Origin: Atherinomorus stipes
Taxonomy: Eukaryota > Chordata > Actinopteri > Atheriniformes > Atherinidae
Direction: 5' to 3'
Assembly (NCBI GenBank): GCA_023101725.1
Contig: JALJCO010003064.1
Location: forward strand, 372,001 to 436,000
DNA: 64,000 nucleotides
The translations under genes and the position numbers were made by a program. The first letter of the stretch is position 1; each line of letters begins with the position of its first letter. Below the pieces are notes generated by a model. It did not search any database and was not told the origin of the DNA. It worked only from the letters and a program-made list of their open reading frames with translations. Positions 13,240-25,911 of this stretch are shown here, piece by piece.

Positions 13240-13800
13240 TAGGGCTGGGATGATATGCTTTTTTCTCAAATCGATTATTTGTCAGGATTTTTGGGTGCTG
13301 GTTTGATAAATTAAGATGATTTCTTGTAATACTTTGTGATACTTCACGAGGTGAAGGGAAAACCAAACACATTTGATATTTTTTGCCTCGTGAGGCGAAA
13401 AACTCACCATGTACACTCAACTTGAGCTGTCTGCTGAAGGCAGAAGATCTAGCGACTAATCAAAATGCGTCTGCAGATCACATGATTTCAAGATGGCAGC
13501 TTGCAGCGACGTAGTCCGTTACATTTTAGAGGATAAATTGGTGGAAATACGGCCAGACTTTACCTGCTTACTATATGATGTTTCATCGGACTTCAGAAAT
13601 ATCCATCCAAATATCATCTCTGTCCAAGTTTCAGTCATTTTTCTTACATGACTTCTTTTAAGTTTCATGGTGGTTGGTGAACTCAAAGGTGCATTACCCC
13701 CACCAACTGGTATGATTATACTATACTACAGTATGTCGCATACGATTTACTTAATAAAAAGACAAAATGAATAAAAAATTAAATACGATAACGCAATTCA
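13240..13800. mobile_element. Probable DNA transposon remnant beginning AGGGCTGGGATGATAT
   Basis: The start resembles the AGGGCTGGGCGATAT end shared by many teleost repeats. About 250 bp inside is a short ORF with MADF-like residues. No matching right terminus was located, so the end is approximate. The assignment is by recalled family appearance. Confidence 0.35.
13493..13651 (+). pseudogene. 52-codon MADF-like ORF
   Basis: An ATG in good context (AAGATGG) opens a 52-codon frame. Residues 14-36 include DKLVEIRPDFTCLLYDVSSD, which follows the MADF pattern: an LV or LI pair, RP, then LYD and a short loop before DFRN. In Harbinger-type accessory proteins this lies at the extreme N-terminus, as here. 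The frame then runs into a stop, so it would be either a first exon cut off by decay or a non-functional fragment. No second exon was found. The resemblance is by eye only. Confidence 0.35.
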
Positions 13801-16620
13801 GTCTCTAACAAAAAAGATCCTCAAAACTTTTCTGCTTTCAGTCTTTGAATCTTTTTGAAAATATCAATCAAGTATTCTAACGTGACCTAGGGAAACAGGG
13901 GGTCACTGATCATCTGACAGATTGACTGACAGTCAACTGTTTCCTACAAAGCTACAGTCACTCCATCCATCAAGAAAATAGCAGGCACACTTAAGGTTAA
14001 TTTGTGGTTTCAGGATTGAGTGCAGGCAATTTGGAGCTATGCAGACATGCATGTGGTTCTGTTCATATTACAGTTATGACTGTCTGTGATGCCGGCACAT
14101 TCTACAGATGGGAATTACTGAATGAAATAGCAATTTCATGACAGCAAGAAGAGGAGGGCCAGTGTTGACAGACTATCAACATAGGCCCATAATGGCAGCC
14201 AAGGAGAGTCTGAGGACCTGCACAGATTAACAAAGGTCTGCTACATGGACATGGTGGCAATGAATTGGTAAAAGACAAACAAACAAACAAAAAACCAACA
14301 GACGAAACAACTAGTTGCTGCATGATATCATCAATAAAAAGAATCCTTATGTACTTGTAAAAGCATCAATAAACTCAGCTGTTTTTCTATGTTTCCTCCA
14401 TTTGCTGATATGATATTGGAGACAAAAAACAATCCAAAACTAAAAACAGGTACTTCTCACTGGTAAACTTTGCAGTTTACAAACTCCAACAAATTTACTT
14501 ACTGAGGAAAACCATCTAATTTAGCGTCAACATAATCATGAAGGGGAAGGCTTGGGTTTTAGTCAAATAGATTGATTATTCTTGCATTGTGGATATGCAA
14601 GAAGGTGAAAGTGTTCTCATCTCTCTCCAGCAACAGATGAAACTCTCTGCATGACCTGGCACAGCATCTCTCACACAATCATACACAAACACCCACACAG
14701 TTAGTCATATGAACGGACTCACAGCTTAGATAACACAGAGTCACACACATGAAGACAAAAATACCCTTTTTACCCTTTAAAGTCCCTCCCTCTGAGATTA
14801 AACGTGCTTTGTATTTTTAGCCAGATATAAACAGACCTAGACTAAAACCCACTTCAGAGCTTCTCACATGTACACACAACCAATTACACACTCTATAATT
14901 AGGTGCAGAGAGCAGACCAGTGTTTCATGTTTCAGCTCCACCCAAATAAGCACCCATGTAAGCACACAAACACAAGCCACTGTGTTTATATGCGTGTGAC
15001 TCAACTCTTTATTCCTCTGGCAGCGCACAGGGCAGGTGATGGAGTTTCAAATCCTTCACTGTTTGGAAAACATAAACCATCTCCTTTATCTCCTCAATTC
15101 CCTTCTCTTTCTCTTTTCTGCAGCCTTGTTCAAATAAACTTAAAAAAAAAAACTCCTCCTGTCCCGCTCTTACAGAGAGTCTGTGCACAAGTGAGTGTGT
15201 TTGTGTGTATTCCTGACTGTGCAGTATGTCGACTGACACAAAGCTATAACATTGGAGGCCGTCTACTCCCTGCTACATAAATCCCCATTTCCTCCACAGC
15301 ACGCTCTGCCACTCACAGCCTGCGCCCCCGCTTTGATAGTTTTTCATAGGGTGGAAAAGGGGAGCCAGTCGGAGTGCAGAAAATGGTCTCCTGCTGGATT
15401 TTGGCTGTGTGAAAACATTAGGGTATAATGCCTTCTGACAGCTAGAGGAAGAAAACAATTAGTTGAGAACAGGAGTGGGAACGGTAGTAAAAGACAAGAA
15501 TGAAAGTGATGGAACAGAAGCAGGAAAAAAAGGAATAGAAGGTGCAGATATGCAACACTGGAGCAAAATTACTTTGATCCTATAAGCAGACTTCCACATC
15601 AGAAAGGATATGACACATTCTAAAGAGTGGGCTGGCATTTTATACATCTTTCTGAGATTACGGTGAATCATGCTGAATAGGAAAAAAAAAAAAGGAGGTG
15701 CATTTGTGTTAGTTATTGTGAACATTCCAGGATAATTAACCAAAGAAGAGGTAGTGGAATGTGTAGCTTTAGGCAATGACTTATCTCCAATCACAGCACA
15801 GCCTCAGTCTTGCTTATGCTGGCTTACCTTGGTGACTTCTACATGGATCATCAAACAAAGTCCTGTTGACTTCACCTTAAGCTTTGAGCTTCACTATTAC
15901 TCATCAGCACACATAGGCAGTCTCTTTGTGTTTGTTTACTGATTCAGAAGGGGGAAACATTACCAGGCAGATGATTAAACTGCACTTTGAAATCCGATAA
16001 GAGCAATCTATATGTTACCACTCCCATGCAGGCTGTCAATGACACTTGAGCTTAAAAACCTGCATGTTTCTTGTTTTTCTTTACTAGTTTCAGTGGGTTG
16101 ATTTTACAAGGAAAATGTCTTTACATTTGTAAGCAGAACAATTTGATTAACAAATGGTCAGATTTTACTCAGGTATGTAAAAGCCCTGCCTAATTTAATC
16201 AGCCATATACCCACTGACAATTTGTAAGCAATGTGACAAAATGCTCCATGATCTTTTCCTAAGCTTAACCAGATAGCTTCTGTTTCTCAGTTAAACCAAA
16301 TACTGATTGGGATCAAAGCTAGAAAACAACAACAATAAAAAAACTATGGTCTGACAGGACTTAAACTTAGAGACAGGGTAAAAACTCTTGTTTAAAACAC
16401 ACTTTAATTCAAACTTGCATCCTAAAAGCAAGCAAAGAGTGACTTATGTGGCTGCACATTAGTCTGTTTTGTATAGAAGTTGAAGGGAGAGTTCATTCTC
16501 AGTTTATCTGCAATCTCAGAAAATATTCTCTTGCAGAGATCGTAATAGTTGATGTCTGTTTTATTAAGTATTATTAATTTGGAGTGAAAAAGACAATAAC
16601 TCAGAGTATCTACTTAGGCT
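13801..16620. other. Non-coding stretch, no gene recognised
   Basis: No coding homology was seen. It contains a short CAAA tract near 14276-14294, scattered CA-rich patches (14680-14760, 14870-14980) and an A13 run near 15679. Confidence 0.5.
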
Positions 16621-16664
16621 GGGTTGTCATTGACGAGACAATAGCGCGTGCATATAAGTTACAT

Positions 16665-17755
16665 CCAGCTTTCACCCATAGATGGTAAATAAACATGGAC
16701 GAAGTATCTGCTCATGTGACTCATCGGTTTCTGAAGACCGTTGTCGTCGTTGCGTGGGTGTCGGGGCAATTGATTGACAGCTAATGTACTCTGAGCTACC
16801 TGCTAACTGAGCTAATGAAGATAGGCAGGTTCAAGGTAATAGGAGCTAAAGAAGACAGGCAGACAAAAGGTAAGGCACAGTGTGTATTCACTCACCTGTA
16901 AAATTTCTGTATCACTTTGACTCCTTAGGAAGATATTTTGTTGAGTCGTCCTTCGGCGTACTTCCATATAATGGGAGAGACGGGGAAGCCGCTATAGCTA
17001 TAAGGCATTATCTACAGCAAAACTTTTTCATTTCACCAATACTTTAAGTAGAATATATGAACAAATGAGTACCGTTGTCCTGTGAGTTCAGAGTTAACTC
17101 CGTTAGTTATTGGGGGTTTCTCTACGCCGCCAAGTGTTTCCGATGCCTGCTGCTGCAGTACAGCTGAGAAAAGCAGCTTGCTACCACAGCACTTGACAAA
17201 CCACAGTCTGCAAAACTCTGAACTTACAGGATAATAGCACTCGTTTGTTCATTCATTCTACTTAAAGCATTGAAGAAATGAATAAATAAAGCCTTAAATA
17301 GAGGCTGCCCCATCGCTCCCCTTATATGGATGTACTGCATGTCAGGGGGCGACCCAATCTAAATATTGCCCGCAGGAGTCAAAATGATACAAAATTTTTT
17401 ACCAGTGAGTAAATGCACTTATAAACTCCTAGAAATAAGGTCCAGGTTGAAAAAATAGAAAGTTATCTTGTAACCGGCTTAAAGCAGCGGCTGTCCTACT
17501 CTGCTACTGGCTGACACCTTCCCAGGAGCAGGCCTGGAGCTGGCTACTAGCCACCATGGCTAAAGCCGGCAGGTGGTTTCCTGCCTGTCAATTAAAAAAG
17601 ACACATCCCTAATTATGTGCAATTCCAAGATTAAACAACATCTAAATGGGTGAGTTATAAAAAAAAATCCCCCCCCAGTAAACATGAATGTAAAACAGAC
17701 CGTTAGCATGTCTATTTCTGCTGTGAAGTTGGTCTTTTTAACATGGGAGTCTAAT
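16665..17755. repeat. Composite of interspersed teleost repeat sequence
   Basis: The text near 16670 (CCCATAGATGGTAAATAAAC followed by GGACGAAG and a GGTTTCTGAAGACCG motif) and near 17566 (GTGGTTTCCTGCCTGTCAAT) resembles a repeat family common in percomorph genomes. The boundaries are not defined. It contains the foldback at 16958-17335 and abuts the transposon starting at 17756. Confidence 0.4.
16958..17335. repeat. Foldback: long imperfect inverted repeat
   Basis: The left arm (16958-17095) and right arm (17214-17335) are imperfect reverse complements, separated by about 118 bp. Anchors include CTTTAAGTAGAAT on the left with ATTCTACTTAAAG on the right, and GTTCAGAGTT with AACTCTGAAC at the inner ends. 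The outer ends read GTACTTCCATATAA and TTATATGGATGTAC. No ORF is present. It may be the structured core of a non-autonomous element. Confidence 0.75.
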
Positions 17756-19080
17756 GGGCCTTTTCCACTGCCCATTTTTGTAACCCTTCCACACAGCATG
17801 GCACACTTGATTTGTGTTTCCTCTGGGATAACCTGTTATGACCCATTATGATTTTTCACACCCGTTTCAGAGCTAGCTCCAACAGTACTGAACCTACACA
17901 TAACATGACGTAACTGATGGCTGTCCACTGATTGGTCAAAGGAAATTGTTGTCATATGCGTCATACCTGTTTCGCCTCGCCTCTTCTATAAATATCTGGC
18001 TCTGTTTTTGGTGACTACAAGCCACAGAGAAAACAACAACAGCAGTAACACCTCGATATCATCCAGTGCTAGCCTTGTACACCAGCCTGACTAACGCCAC
18101 GTATGAGATACACGGCAAGTCAGTCTGGATTCCCTCTGCTGGAGACTGATTTCCAATACGAGACGAGAGGCGGGACTAACAGGAGGAAAGTAAACAGGAG
18201 AGAACCAATCAGAGAAACACGGAAGAGACTGTAGCTGGCGGCCTTAAGCGTAGTTCGGCACTCTGTTGCTATGGCGACGCCGGAAGTCAGCGTTTACACG
18301 TTGTTTTTTCCCTCTCTATTTAATGTAATTTTCTTGTGTATATTAACATAGAATGCTTGTTTTTATCATTATAAATACTCTGTTACATGTCAGCGTTGTT
18401 TATTGCTGAACTACTAATGTGAGAAAGCGTTTTTGTCGCACGTCATGTGACTATGACCCGGAAGCTGTTAGTTAAGCACCAAAACAGAGGGTTTCGTGGT
18501 TTAATGAAATAAAGAACCCATTCATCAGTAAGAGGCGTGGACTATGTTACCAGAGTAGTTACAGTTATGCAAATGTCTTTTTGTAAGAGGAAAACATGGA
18601 GGACAGCCTTCAGAGCAGCAAGTTGTTGTGGGTTTAAGGACATGTGCAGCTCATTAAGACATCAGAAAGGACATCTTCATATAGTCGCTCCTCGGCAGCC
18701 ACCATTCTGACTGTTTGATAGAGAAATGAGTCACCAAAAAAGACGTGTTGTAAAGTCCCGCGCTGTGACTGGTCCAGTGAATTTTTTACCGGAGTGGAAA
18801 TCACTTCCCAATGGAGGGAGCCCAGACTGACTTGCCATGTATCTTATACATGGCGCTGGTCAGGCTGGTTTACCAGGCTACTCCAATGCCTCCATTGTTA
18901 TTCTTACTTTACTGATCACCGCGTGGTATGACAGTGACATCACGGCAGTCTCTACAGCGCCAACTCCGGCCACTTCCAGGTAGTAGACTGCTACTTCTAC
19001 TGTGTGGAAACAAAAACCATCCTGGACGTCTTTATCGTGTGGTGCTGTACTGTGCCCTGCAGCTGCAATGGAAAAGGGGG
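17756..19080. mobile_element. DNA transposon with CCTTTTCCACTGC ends, split by an insertion
   Basis: The left end CCTTTTCCACTGC is matched inverted, with one mismatch, by GCAATGGAAAAGG at the right end. Similar ends are common among teleost DNA transposons. Excluding the nested element (18070-18880) and its flanking repeat, the host element is about 0.5 kb and non-coding. No confident target duplication was found, and the superfamily is undetermined. Confidence 0.5.
18070..18880. mobile_element. hAT-like non-autonomous element nested in another transposon
   Basis: The ends form long inverted repeats of about 80 bp, roughly 80-85% alike by eye; both arms share GGCAAGTCAGTCTGG and TGATTTCCA. 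The flanks carry an imperfect 8-bp direct repeat, TCCAGTGC (18062-18069) and TCCAATGC (18882-18889), with one extra base at the right junction. An 8-bp duplication points to the hAT superfamily. There is no ORF of note, so it would need a transposase in trans. The arms differ from each other enough to suggest an old copy. Confidence 0.6.
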
Positions 19081-21360
19081 GTTGGGCCAGCTCCTAGCAT
19101 ATAAGGGGTGGACTACAATTTTTCTCCATCTCTGGGTGGCTTCATTTTTCTCTGCCGGACGTTGCCGCTTGCTTTAATCTCTGATAAGTTTTAGGTGAAA
19201 TCTGCATCAAAATGTGGACATGGGCAATTTGTAATCACTTCACAAATGTCAACAGTCGATTTTTTTTACATGTACATTGATAAACAGTGGCAGATGATGC
19301 ATGCCACATCCACATCGCTACAGAATCTCATGGTACAACAACGGTGCACTTTTTAACAGAGGATCAGCAGATAGCTTCTCATGAACTCTAAACAAGAGCA
19401 TTGAATCAATGATTATATTACAGGATTACATCATATTCCAGGAGGATGTTGGTTAGAAATTGGCAGTGATTCAGAATATGTTATCTGTATCAGTTTACTA
19501 CAAATATGCTGCGGCAGATATCCTTTCATTTTTATGTAACTTCTTTTTCAGTCCCAGGAAATATTTTGGCAAATGTAATCATCCTGTTAACTGGCCACAT
19601 CTCTTCCATTTATGCTATTAAACTATATTTGAAGAAAATTAGTTTTGGATTTGCTTCAAATTATTAATTGCTCTGAAAGTACCAAGTAGTCATACGATGA
19701 GAAATGAAAAGAAGTCCAGTGTAGTATGAAAAAAAGAAAGAAGAATTAAGATGCATCAGTGACCCTTTTATAATTGCATTGCAACCCCCTGAATTAAATT
19801 CTGATGTGCCTAACGATTACCATCTCTCATAACTTCTGGTTTTAAAACCAACATGACAATGGCCAAAATGCCCAAGCTGAGGCATCAAAATGTCCATGAA
19901 TCAGTAGGTAAAGGTGACAGTTTCTATGCTTATCTACATCATAGAGCCACTCATCTAACCAGGAACTGAACTGCCACACAAGTGTGCCAGGAGAAAAAAC
20001 AGAAAAGACTACCTTGAGTTGATCTTACAGACCCTACATAACTTAACAAAATGGCCCTCTGGGAATGCAAACAGATGAGCATGTGCAGGTGCATAAACTC
20101 CAGACAAAACATGTTATGGTCGACTACATAAACTGCCAAAGTGGCTTCATATCTTCAACCCCATTTCAGGAATTGGAAGCTGCTAAGCTCCTCAGGACCA
20201 TACACTTCAACAGCTAATCTGGCAAACCAAGCAATCGCTTTCACATCTGGCTTATTGAGCATGTTGAATCACAAAGGATCAGTGAGCACACCAACTCGCT
20301 GTTCAGTCTTGTGGATGATTTTACCCATTTAAGGCAGCTTGTTGTAGCCTCATGCTTTGCTCCTGCTTTGTCTTCTCTTCTTCCACAAGAAGAGCCCTGG
20401 CATCAGCAGGTGCAAGGAAGAGCTCGATGTTACCAGCAGGTCTTATCTGAGTTATTATTCTACTTGTTTTGTGTCAGTGTTTTTAACAGCAGACAAAAGT
20501 TCTCTTGAGGCAACAAAAAGCTTTTAATCAGCTGACCTTTGTTGTGGCTACTTCATTGAGCTCAGCTTGGTGTAACCCACAAACACTCTGCCCCTTAAAG
20601 GTAATGGGAACATTCAAAACAGCTGTACAGTACAAATTCCAACTTTTAGAAAACTGGACTCGCATACATGTGCGCAACATATTTGATGGTATTCTTTTTT
20701 TAACCCAGGAAAGAGGGCATCCCAGTAACAACCCACATATGGTCAGAAAACTGCCAGCTTGAACCTGCTCATGAGGTCAGACAGATCTTTGTTTTGAGAA
20801 AACGGAGATGAAAGACAGGAGGACAGCTGGCGTTACTTTTTGTTCAAGCATATCTACATTTTCAGTTACACATAAGCTCAAAAGACAATATGTCAGAGCA
20901 GAGGAATGTAGTGCCCTGAGCTATAATCAAATACGCCTTTTACCAAACTTTTTTTTTTTTTTTTTCCTTTGAGCATATATTTCCTGGAATCTAATCTTTA
21001 CTGTATGTAATGTTGAAAAGGTCAGAGAAGCTTGACCCAAATGACACTTTTATAAATTCATCACATTCTCCTTTACCTGAGTTAAATGCCCAGCTTGCTG
21101 TGAGGAATCCAAGGTTAAGCTGAGATGAAACGTATTCCAAAAATTAAAAAAAAAAAAGTAGAGAGATGGGAAAAAAATCAAATAAAAAAATCTACCAACA
21201 CAGGCAGACTAAGGAGAAGAAAAAGATATCCTTTCAGGTGATTTTGAGTGTGTGTGGACTAGCAGGAGACTGTGAGGCTGAAACAGTGAAGGAGCCGATG
21301 GAAGAAAAGTGTGTGTGTGAGCTTTGGCGTGTGGAGAGCCGGGCGTGTTTCAGCTGGTCT

Positions 21361-21392
21361 CAACACACACATGGACACACACACGCATGCAC
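21361..21392. repeat. Interrupted (CA)n microsatellite
   Basis: ACACACACA blocks are interrupted by TGG, TG and GC steps. The tract is non-coding. Confidence 0.7.
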
Positions 21393-24182
21393 ACATAGGG
21401 AGCAGTAGTTTTGCGTAGAGGGCTGTTCCAGACACTAGAACCTCAGCAGGAGCTCCCCACACCTGGCTGAAGCCCCGCCCCCCCGTCTCTGACGCTTCCG
21501 TTCTCTCTGTGGTTCTCTCCTGACTTACATGCTGACTGTTTATTTTTCCCTGCTGGGTGGCCAGCATCTTTATTCAAACCACAGCTCTGACCCCACGCTC
21601 CTCCTCTCACCTCTCTTCCACAGCTGCTGTTTTAAAGCCTTCCTGCTTTTCTTCCTCATTCACAATCTGTTTTCTTCACTCTGTGAACCTCTTCAACAGT
21701 GTTCAAGACTTCTTAAACCCTGCAATTTCTTCAGTCTCTTTCTCTTTACGTGGCACAGGCAAAGGTCTGGATGAAAGTAGTAGTTAAGTTGATAGTGAAG
21801 GGTGAAATATAGAAACCTCCCTTTGCTTTTGCTCTCTATTTAACCTCATTTTTTTCTTTTTTTTCCTCTTACTTTCCAAATCCTTGAATGCCTCTCTCAG
21901 ACAGCACACTCCACACTTCTATAATTTCCATTTTTTTTCACTGTTAATATGAGGAGCTAAAGCAAGACTTTCCTATTTAAAGCTGAAAGTAGAACTACCT
22001 TCACCAACAGCTGGAAAAGAACAAATATGCCCCTCAGAGAAACTCAGTGAATTCTACAGGGCAAATGTTTTGCTATTCATAATTTCAAACAGTGATCCAT
22101 TTCAGATTGTGTGTATGTGGTGACTTTCATAAATGATTTTATTTTTTTTTAAAAGACACAAAAAAGTATCCAAACAGTTCAAGATCATTGTCCTTCACAG
22201 GCATTACACATCCTGTGATGTGATCTTTGTGCTTAATGCGATGTTAAAGCTGAAGCGACACATCTTGCAGCCCTATTCTGACTGACAGTTTTTGACAAAT
22301 TCGCTCAGAGCTGTATGTGAGACTGTGTGTCGACGTGTGAAGCAAATGCTCAGGCAAGTTTAGTAGATGAATGTCAGCGATGGAGCACTTCTCTGCACTT
22401 TTTAAGCAGGAGTGGTGCTACAGGTCTTAGCAGAGACACTATCTTTTAAACCACACTTTGCCCATGGGGTGTGTGTTTTTTTTTTTAAACAATGCATCTA
22501 AGACTGTGTGTGTGAGCTGTGAGACTGAAAAAGCAGCAGCCTGCAGGCATAGATCCAATACATAATAAGTACATTTCTGAGTATTGACAGTCACACGTAT
22601 ATCTCCTAACCTCACTTCAGTTTTTTTAAACTGGAAGACTGGATAGGAAGAAAAATATTATTGTTCACTGCTCAGAGGAGTGGAACTAAATGGAGGGTTA
22701 TAGGTTGTGTTACCACTAGTGTGCTTGAGGTCTCAGTGGACCCTTTTCTGCCACGTGCCTCCGGAGTTCATTTGAAACAAATTATAAGCAGGTCAACGTG
22801 CCTCTACACGCACTACCTGCAGGCAGATTTTTAGCACAACAAAGAAACCACCCCCTAATTAAACACACCTGCAAATATATTACTGCTACCTTTACAAAGA
22901 ACTACTGGGGGGAAGAAACAGCCTGCAGGACAACTGAAGCTTTACGTGGCACAAAATACTGTAGACTGCAGTCTGCACGCTGGCTTTTTAAAGACCTGCA
23001 AAATGCTGTGCAATTTAACCTTTTAAATGGAGACGCCAACAGAATAACTAATATGCTGAAAGATCACTTTATCTGATCATTTATCTAATCAACCACTGAC
23101 TTTTCCTGATTCCCTGAACTTTTTCCCATTTATTTCTAAGCAGAAATCTGCTATTGAAGACCAGCGAAGCCTGCCTGCAGGCACCTGGCGCCAGCTGCAG
23201 ATTATTAGCTTTGAGCTAAAAACCTGCCTCTCTTCAGTACAGACGCTTTTGAAGCTCAGCTGAAGCCTTTCTCTGTCCCATTGGACCCCCACAACATCCC
23301 AGACAGACACACCCGTCTGGAAGGCAGTCCGTTCACTGTCTCGTAGTGGCTCCCACCTGAGTGGGCATGTCTAAATCTTTAACGTCGGTTTAAAAGCATC
23401 AGACCCTGTTGTCTCCAGAGTGTCTGCTCTGTCCAGCAGAATGAAGACAGCCAGGTAACTGCCAAAATGACATAAAGAAACTGGAAATGTCTTGTGGGAA
23501 TATCTCCTAAATTCCCACTTAACTGCTTTTCTGCTCTTGTTACAGGAGCGGGGTAGAGGGTAAATACTATCATTGTTCTCTTTTACAGCATGTGGAAGCT
23601 CAGAGATTGGACCAAAAGAGTGGAACTGTTCAGGATCAAATCTTATGTGTTGTGTCTTTTCCAGTATATCTGATCCCTGCTGAGGTGGGATTACACAGCT
23701 AATTCCAATTTCTTATCTAAACCATCAAAAGTTTTTTTTTTTTCGGAGACTCTGTTTTTCCTGTCTCAAAACCATCCTCTTTATCTGAAAACCCGAAGAC
23801 GCACAGCACCAGCAGAGAACAAGAATACGTCAACAGTGAGAAGCATATGTGTGAATTTTTATGTTTGCATGTGGGATGGAGACGACACTGGCGGCATGTG
23901 GCTGTTGTTAAAGAAATTTTCATTCAGTCGGATCAACTACATCACAGCCAACTGCCTAAGGGCCAAAAGCAGGGTCAGGTGGGCAGACTTTCCCCAGTCT
24001 GAGCGCAGCAGGAGGTGATCTTTTCACGTAAAACAGACAGCAGGTAATGAACACTGACACAAACACACGAGCCATGTGGCCCTGAACTGCTTGCTCCTCT
24101 TCCTGTCCTTTCCTCCCTCTTTCCTTCCTCTCATCCCCCACTTCTCCTACTGCATTCCTAGCGTGCCTCAGGGAGACGAATA

Positions 24183-24201
24183 GGGGTGGGGGGGTGGGGG
24201 G
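24183..24201. other. G-run tract with quadruplex potential
   Basis: G4-T-G7-T-G6 on the + strand. The G7 run can be split, giving four runs of at least three G. Confidence 0.5.
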
Positions 24202-25125
24202 TTTTCAGGACAGACAAACAGCGCGCACACACACAAAACACACTCACAATAGCATTGGCTGCAGCCATTGTGCGTGTGCACTGAAGAAAAGGTCTTGGTG
24301 CTCACATATCAATGAAGAGCACCAATCCTGCCCTTCTTTTTTATTCAGCACACATTCGCCCTCAGTTCGTTCTACTCAGAGAAACTCCAGCTGCAGTGAG
24401 CAATTTTCCCCAACTCCTCCCTGAATATTTCAAAGCTACACCCTTTTGGACCCACAGACTAACAATAAGCCATAAAAGTGACTCAGACTATGATTTACAC
24501 TGCCATGTGAAAAATGGGCAGCCCTCACTACTGCTGAGGCAGGATACGCCGACAACCGTTCTCCACACAAAGCCAATGCAACACTGACCTCTTCTGGTGG
24601 AGACGTCACACAGCCACAACCAAGAACACACAGCCCCAAAAATGATGTTACACAGTAATTCTCCTTCAGTGTAGTACCGTCAACAGTTATAAAATATTCA
24701 TTTATGTTCCGAGATGACTCCCAGTCCTAACAATGGTGCTGCACATCTGTGTTTTGATTTTATTCAGCTTAAAAACCTTCAGAGCCTCTGCGAATCCTCC
24801 TTCTTCATGGTGGTATGTTTGAATGAACTGTGAGATGTGTTGAAATTGTGCCCTGGCTGCTCCCCTCCAGCTGTGTAGACTTCCATGATAGTCATGCAAA
24901 TAGATGGGTCGCATAGCTTAGCGCTACATTAGCTGACTAATCCCTCTCCTTTACTCCAGCTAACCTAACCTCGTTTTTCCAGGGTCTAACTGTCATGGAT
25001 AACTGAGGGGATTAAAAGCTGCCCATCAGTGCTTTATAAGGGAGATGACCTGTGACACGCATGAGCAGAAGAGCTCAACATCTTAGAAACCCACAGAAAG
25101 TTCCAGAAACAACAAGCACACTTAC

Positions 25126-25911
25126 TGAGGTGTAGTTGGTCTTGCCCATGCAGTGGTTCTGGTTGTGGTTGAGGTTTTGGTTCTCCTGTTCTCTGCACTG
25201 CAGACCAGCCAGGTGTCTCTCCAGGGCCGCCCAGTCCATGGTGGGCAGAGGCTCTTCCTCTACACCCTCCTCCTCTCTGTACCCTCGCACCAGTCCTCCA
25301 GCACTCCCACTTCCTCCTCCTCCGCCGACCCCTCCATCACCACCCCCTCCACTGCTGCGCCTCCCCCTGCCTTGACTGGAGCTGCGGTGGCTGGGTTTGG
25401 GTGTCCCTGTACCCCTCTGTGGTGTGCTGGGGGAGTCGAGCTGGTCGCTCCTGGGCAAAATCAGATTACCATTCTGCTTCAGTTCCTCTGGGACCGCTGC
25501 AACCGAGGTGGCGGTCCGTCCTCCAGGGGCCGGCAGGGGCGGGACAGTCTTCACATCCTGGAATTCTTCAGCGAGGCTGCGGCTGTTTACCGTCTTCCTG
25601 CCTTCGGCAAGGCCCTCAACATCCACGACACCCTCTCTGCTTTCTCCTTGACCAGAGGGCTGTGGGGACATGTAGTCCTCTCCATACTCACTCTCCCACT
25701 CTTCTATCACCTTCTTTTTATACTCTTGGTAGTCCTCATCCTCCTCGTAGTCCTCTAAAGTGACCAGATCCGGGGAGGGGGAAGATTTGTAGTCCTCTAA
25801 TGTGGCCAGGTCAAGAGAAGGAGAGCAAGGTGTAACCTTGTTGGAGTTGGACTCTGAGCTGGATCGACTGGATGCGTCACTCCCCAGGTCCATGCCATCC
25901 TCCCGATAATC
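25126..25911 (-). CDS. schip1: schip1 large internal coding exon (schwannomin-interacting protein 1)
   Basis: This is a 786-bp exon encoding 262 residues. A pyrimidine-rich acceptor ends in CCAG at 25912-25915 and the donor GTAAGT starts at 25125. Both junctions are phase 0. SCHIP1 binds schwannomin/merlin and, as IQCJ-SCHIP1, works at the axon initial segment and nodes of Ranvier; that is family knowledge. Landmarks seen here are DYREDGMDLGSD (residues 1-12), a Ser/Asn-rich linker, KVTPC (25-29), a duplicated DLxTLEDY motif (34-41 and 48-55), YKKKVIEEW (64-72), an NGNLIL segment (147-152), a Gly-rich run (187-206) and MDWAALERHLAGLQ (225-238), then a polar Asn/Gln/His stretch before the splice site. 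The order matches mammalian SCHIP1 as I know it. The C-terminal coiled-coil exons lie outside the window (lower coordinates). Confidence in the gene identity is high. Confidence 0.93.

Larger units (their letters stand above)
19081..25125. other. Non-coding stretch, putative schip1 intron next to the donor
   Basis: The donor of the large schip1 exon is at 25125-25124 on the minus strand, so this segment would be the first 6 kb of the following intron. No exon was recognised. It contains a T-run at about 20948-20966, CA tracts at about 21361-21392 and a G-rich tract at 24183-24201. Confidence 0.5.

Noticed and set aside
25153..25763. + strand frames of 201 and 120 codons
   Set aside because: They are antisense shadows of the schip1 exon.
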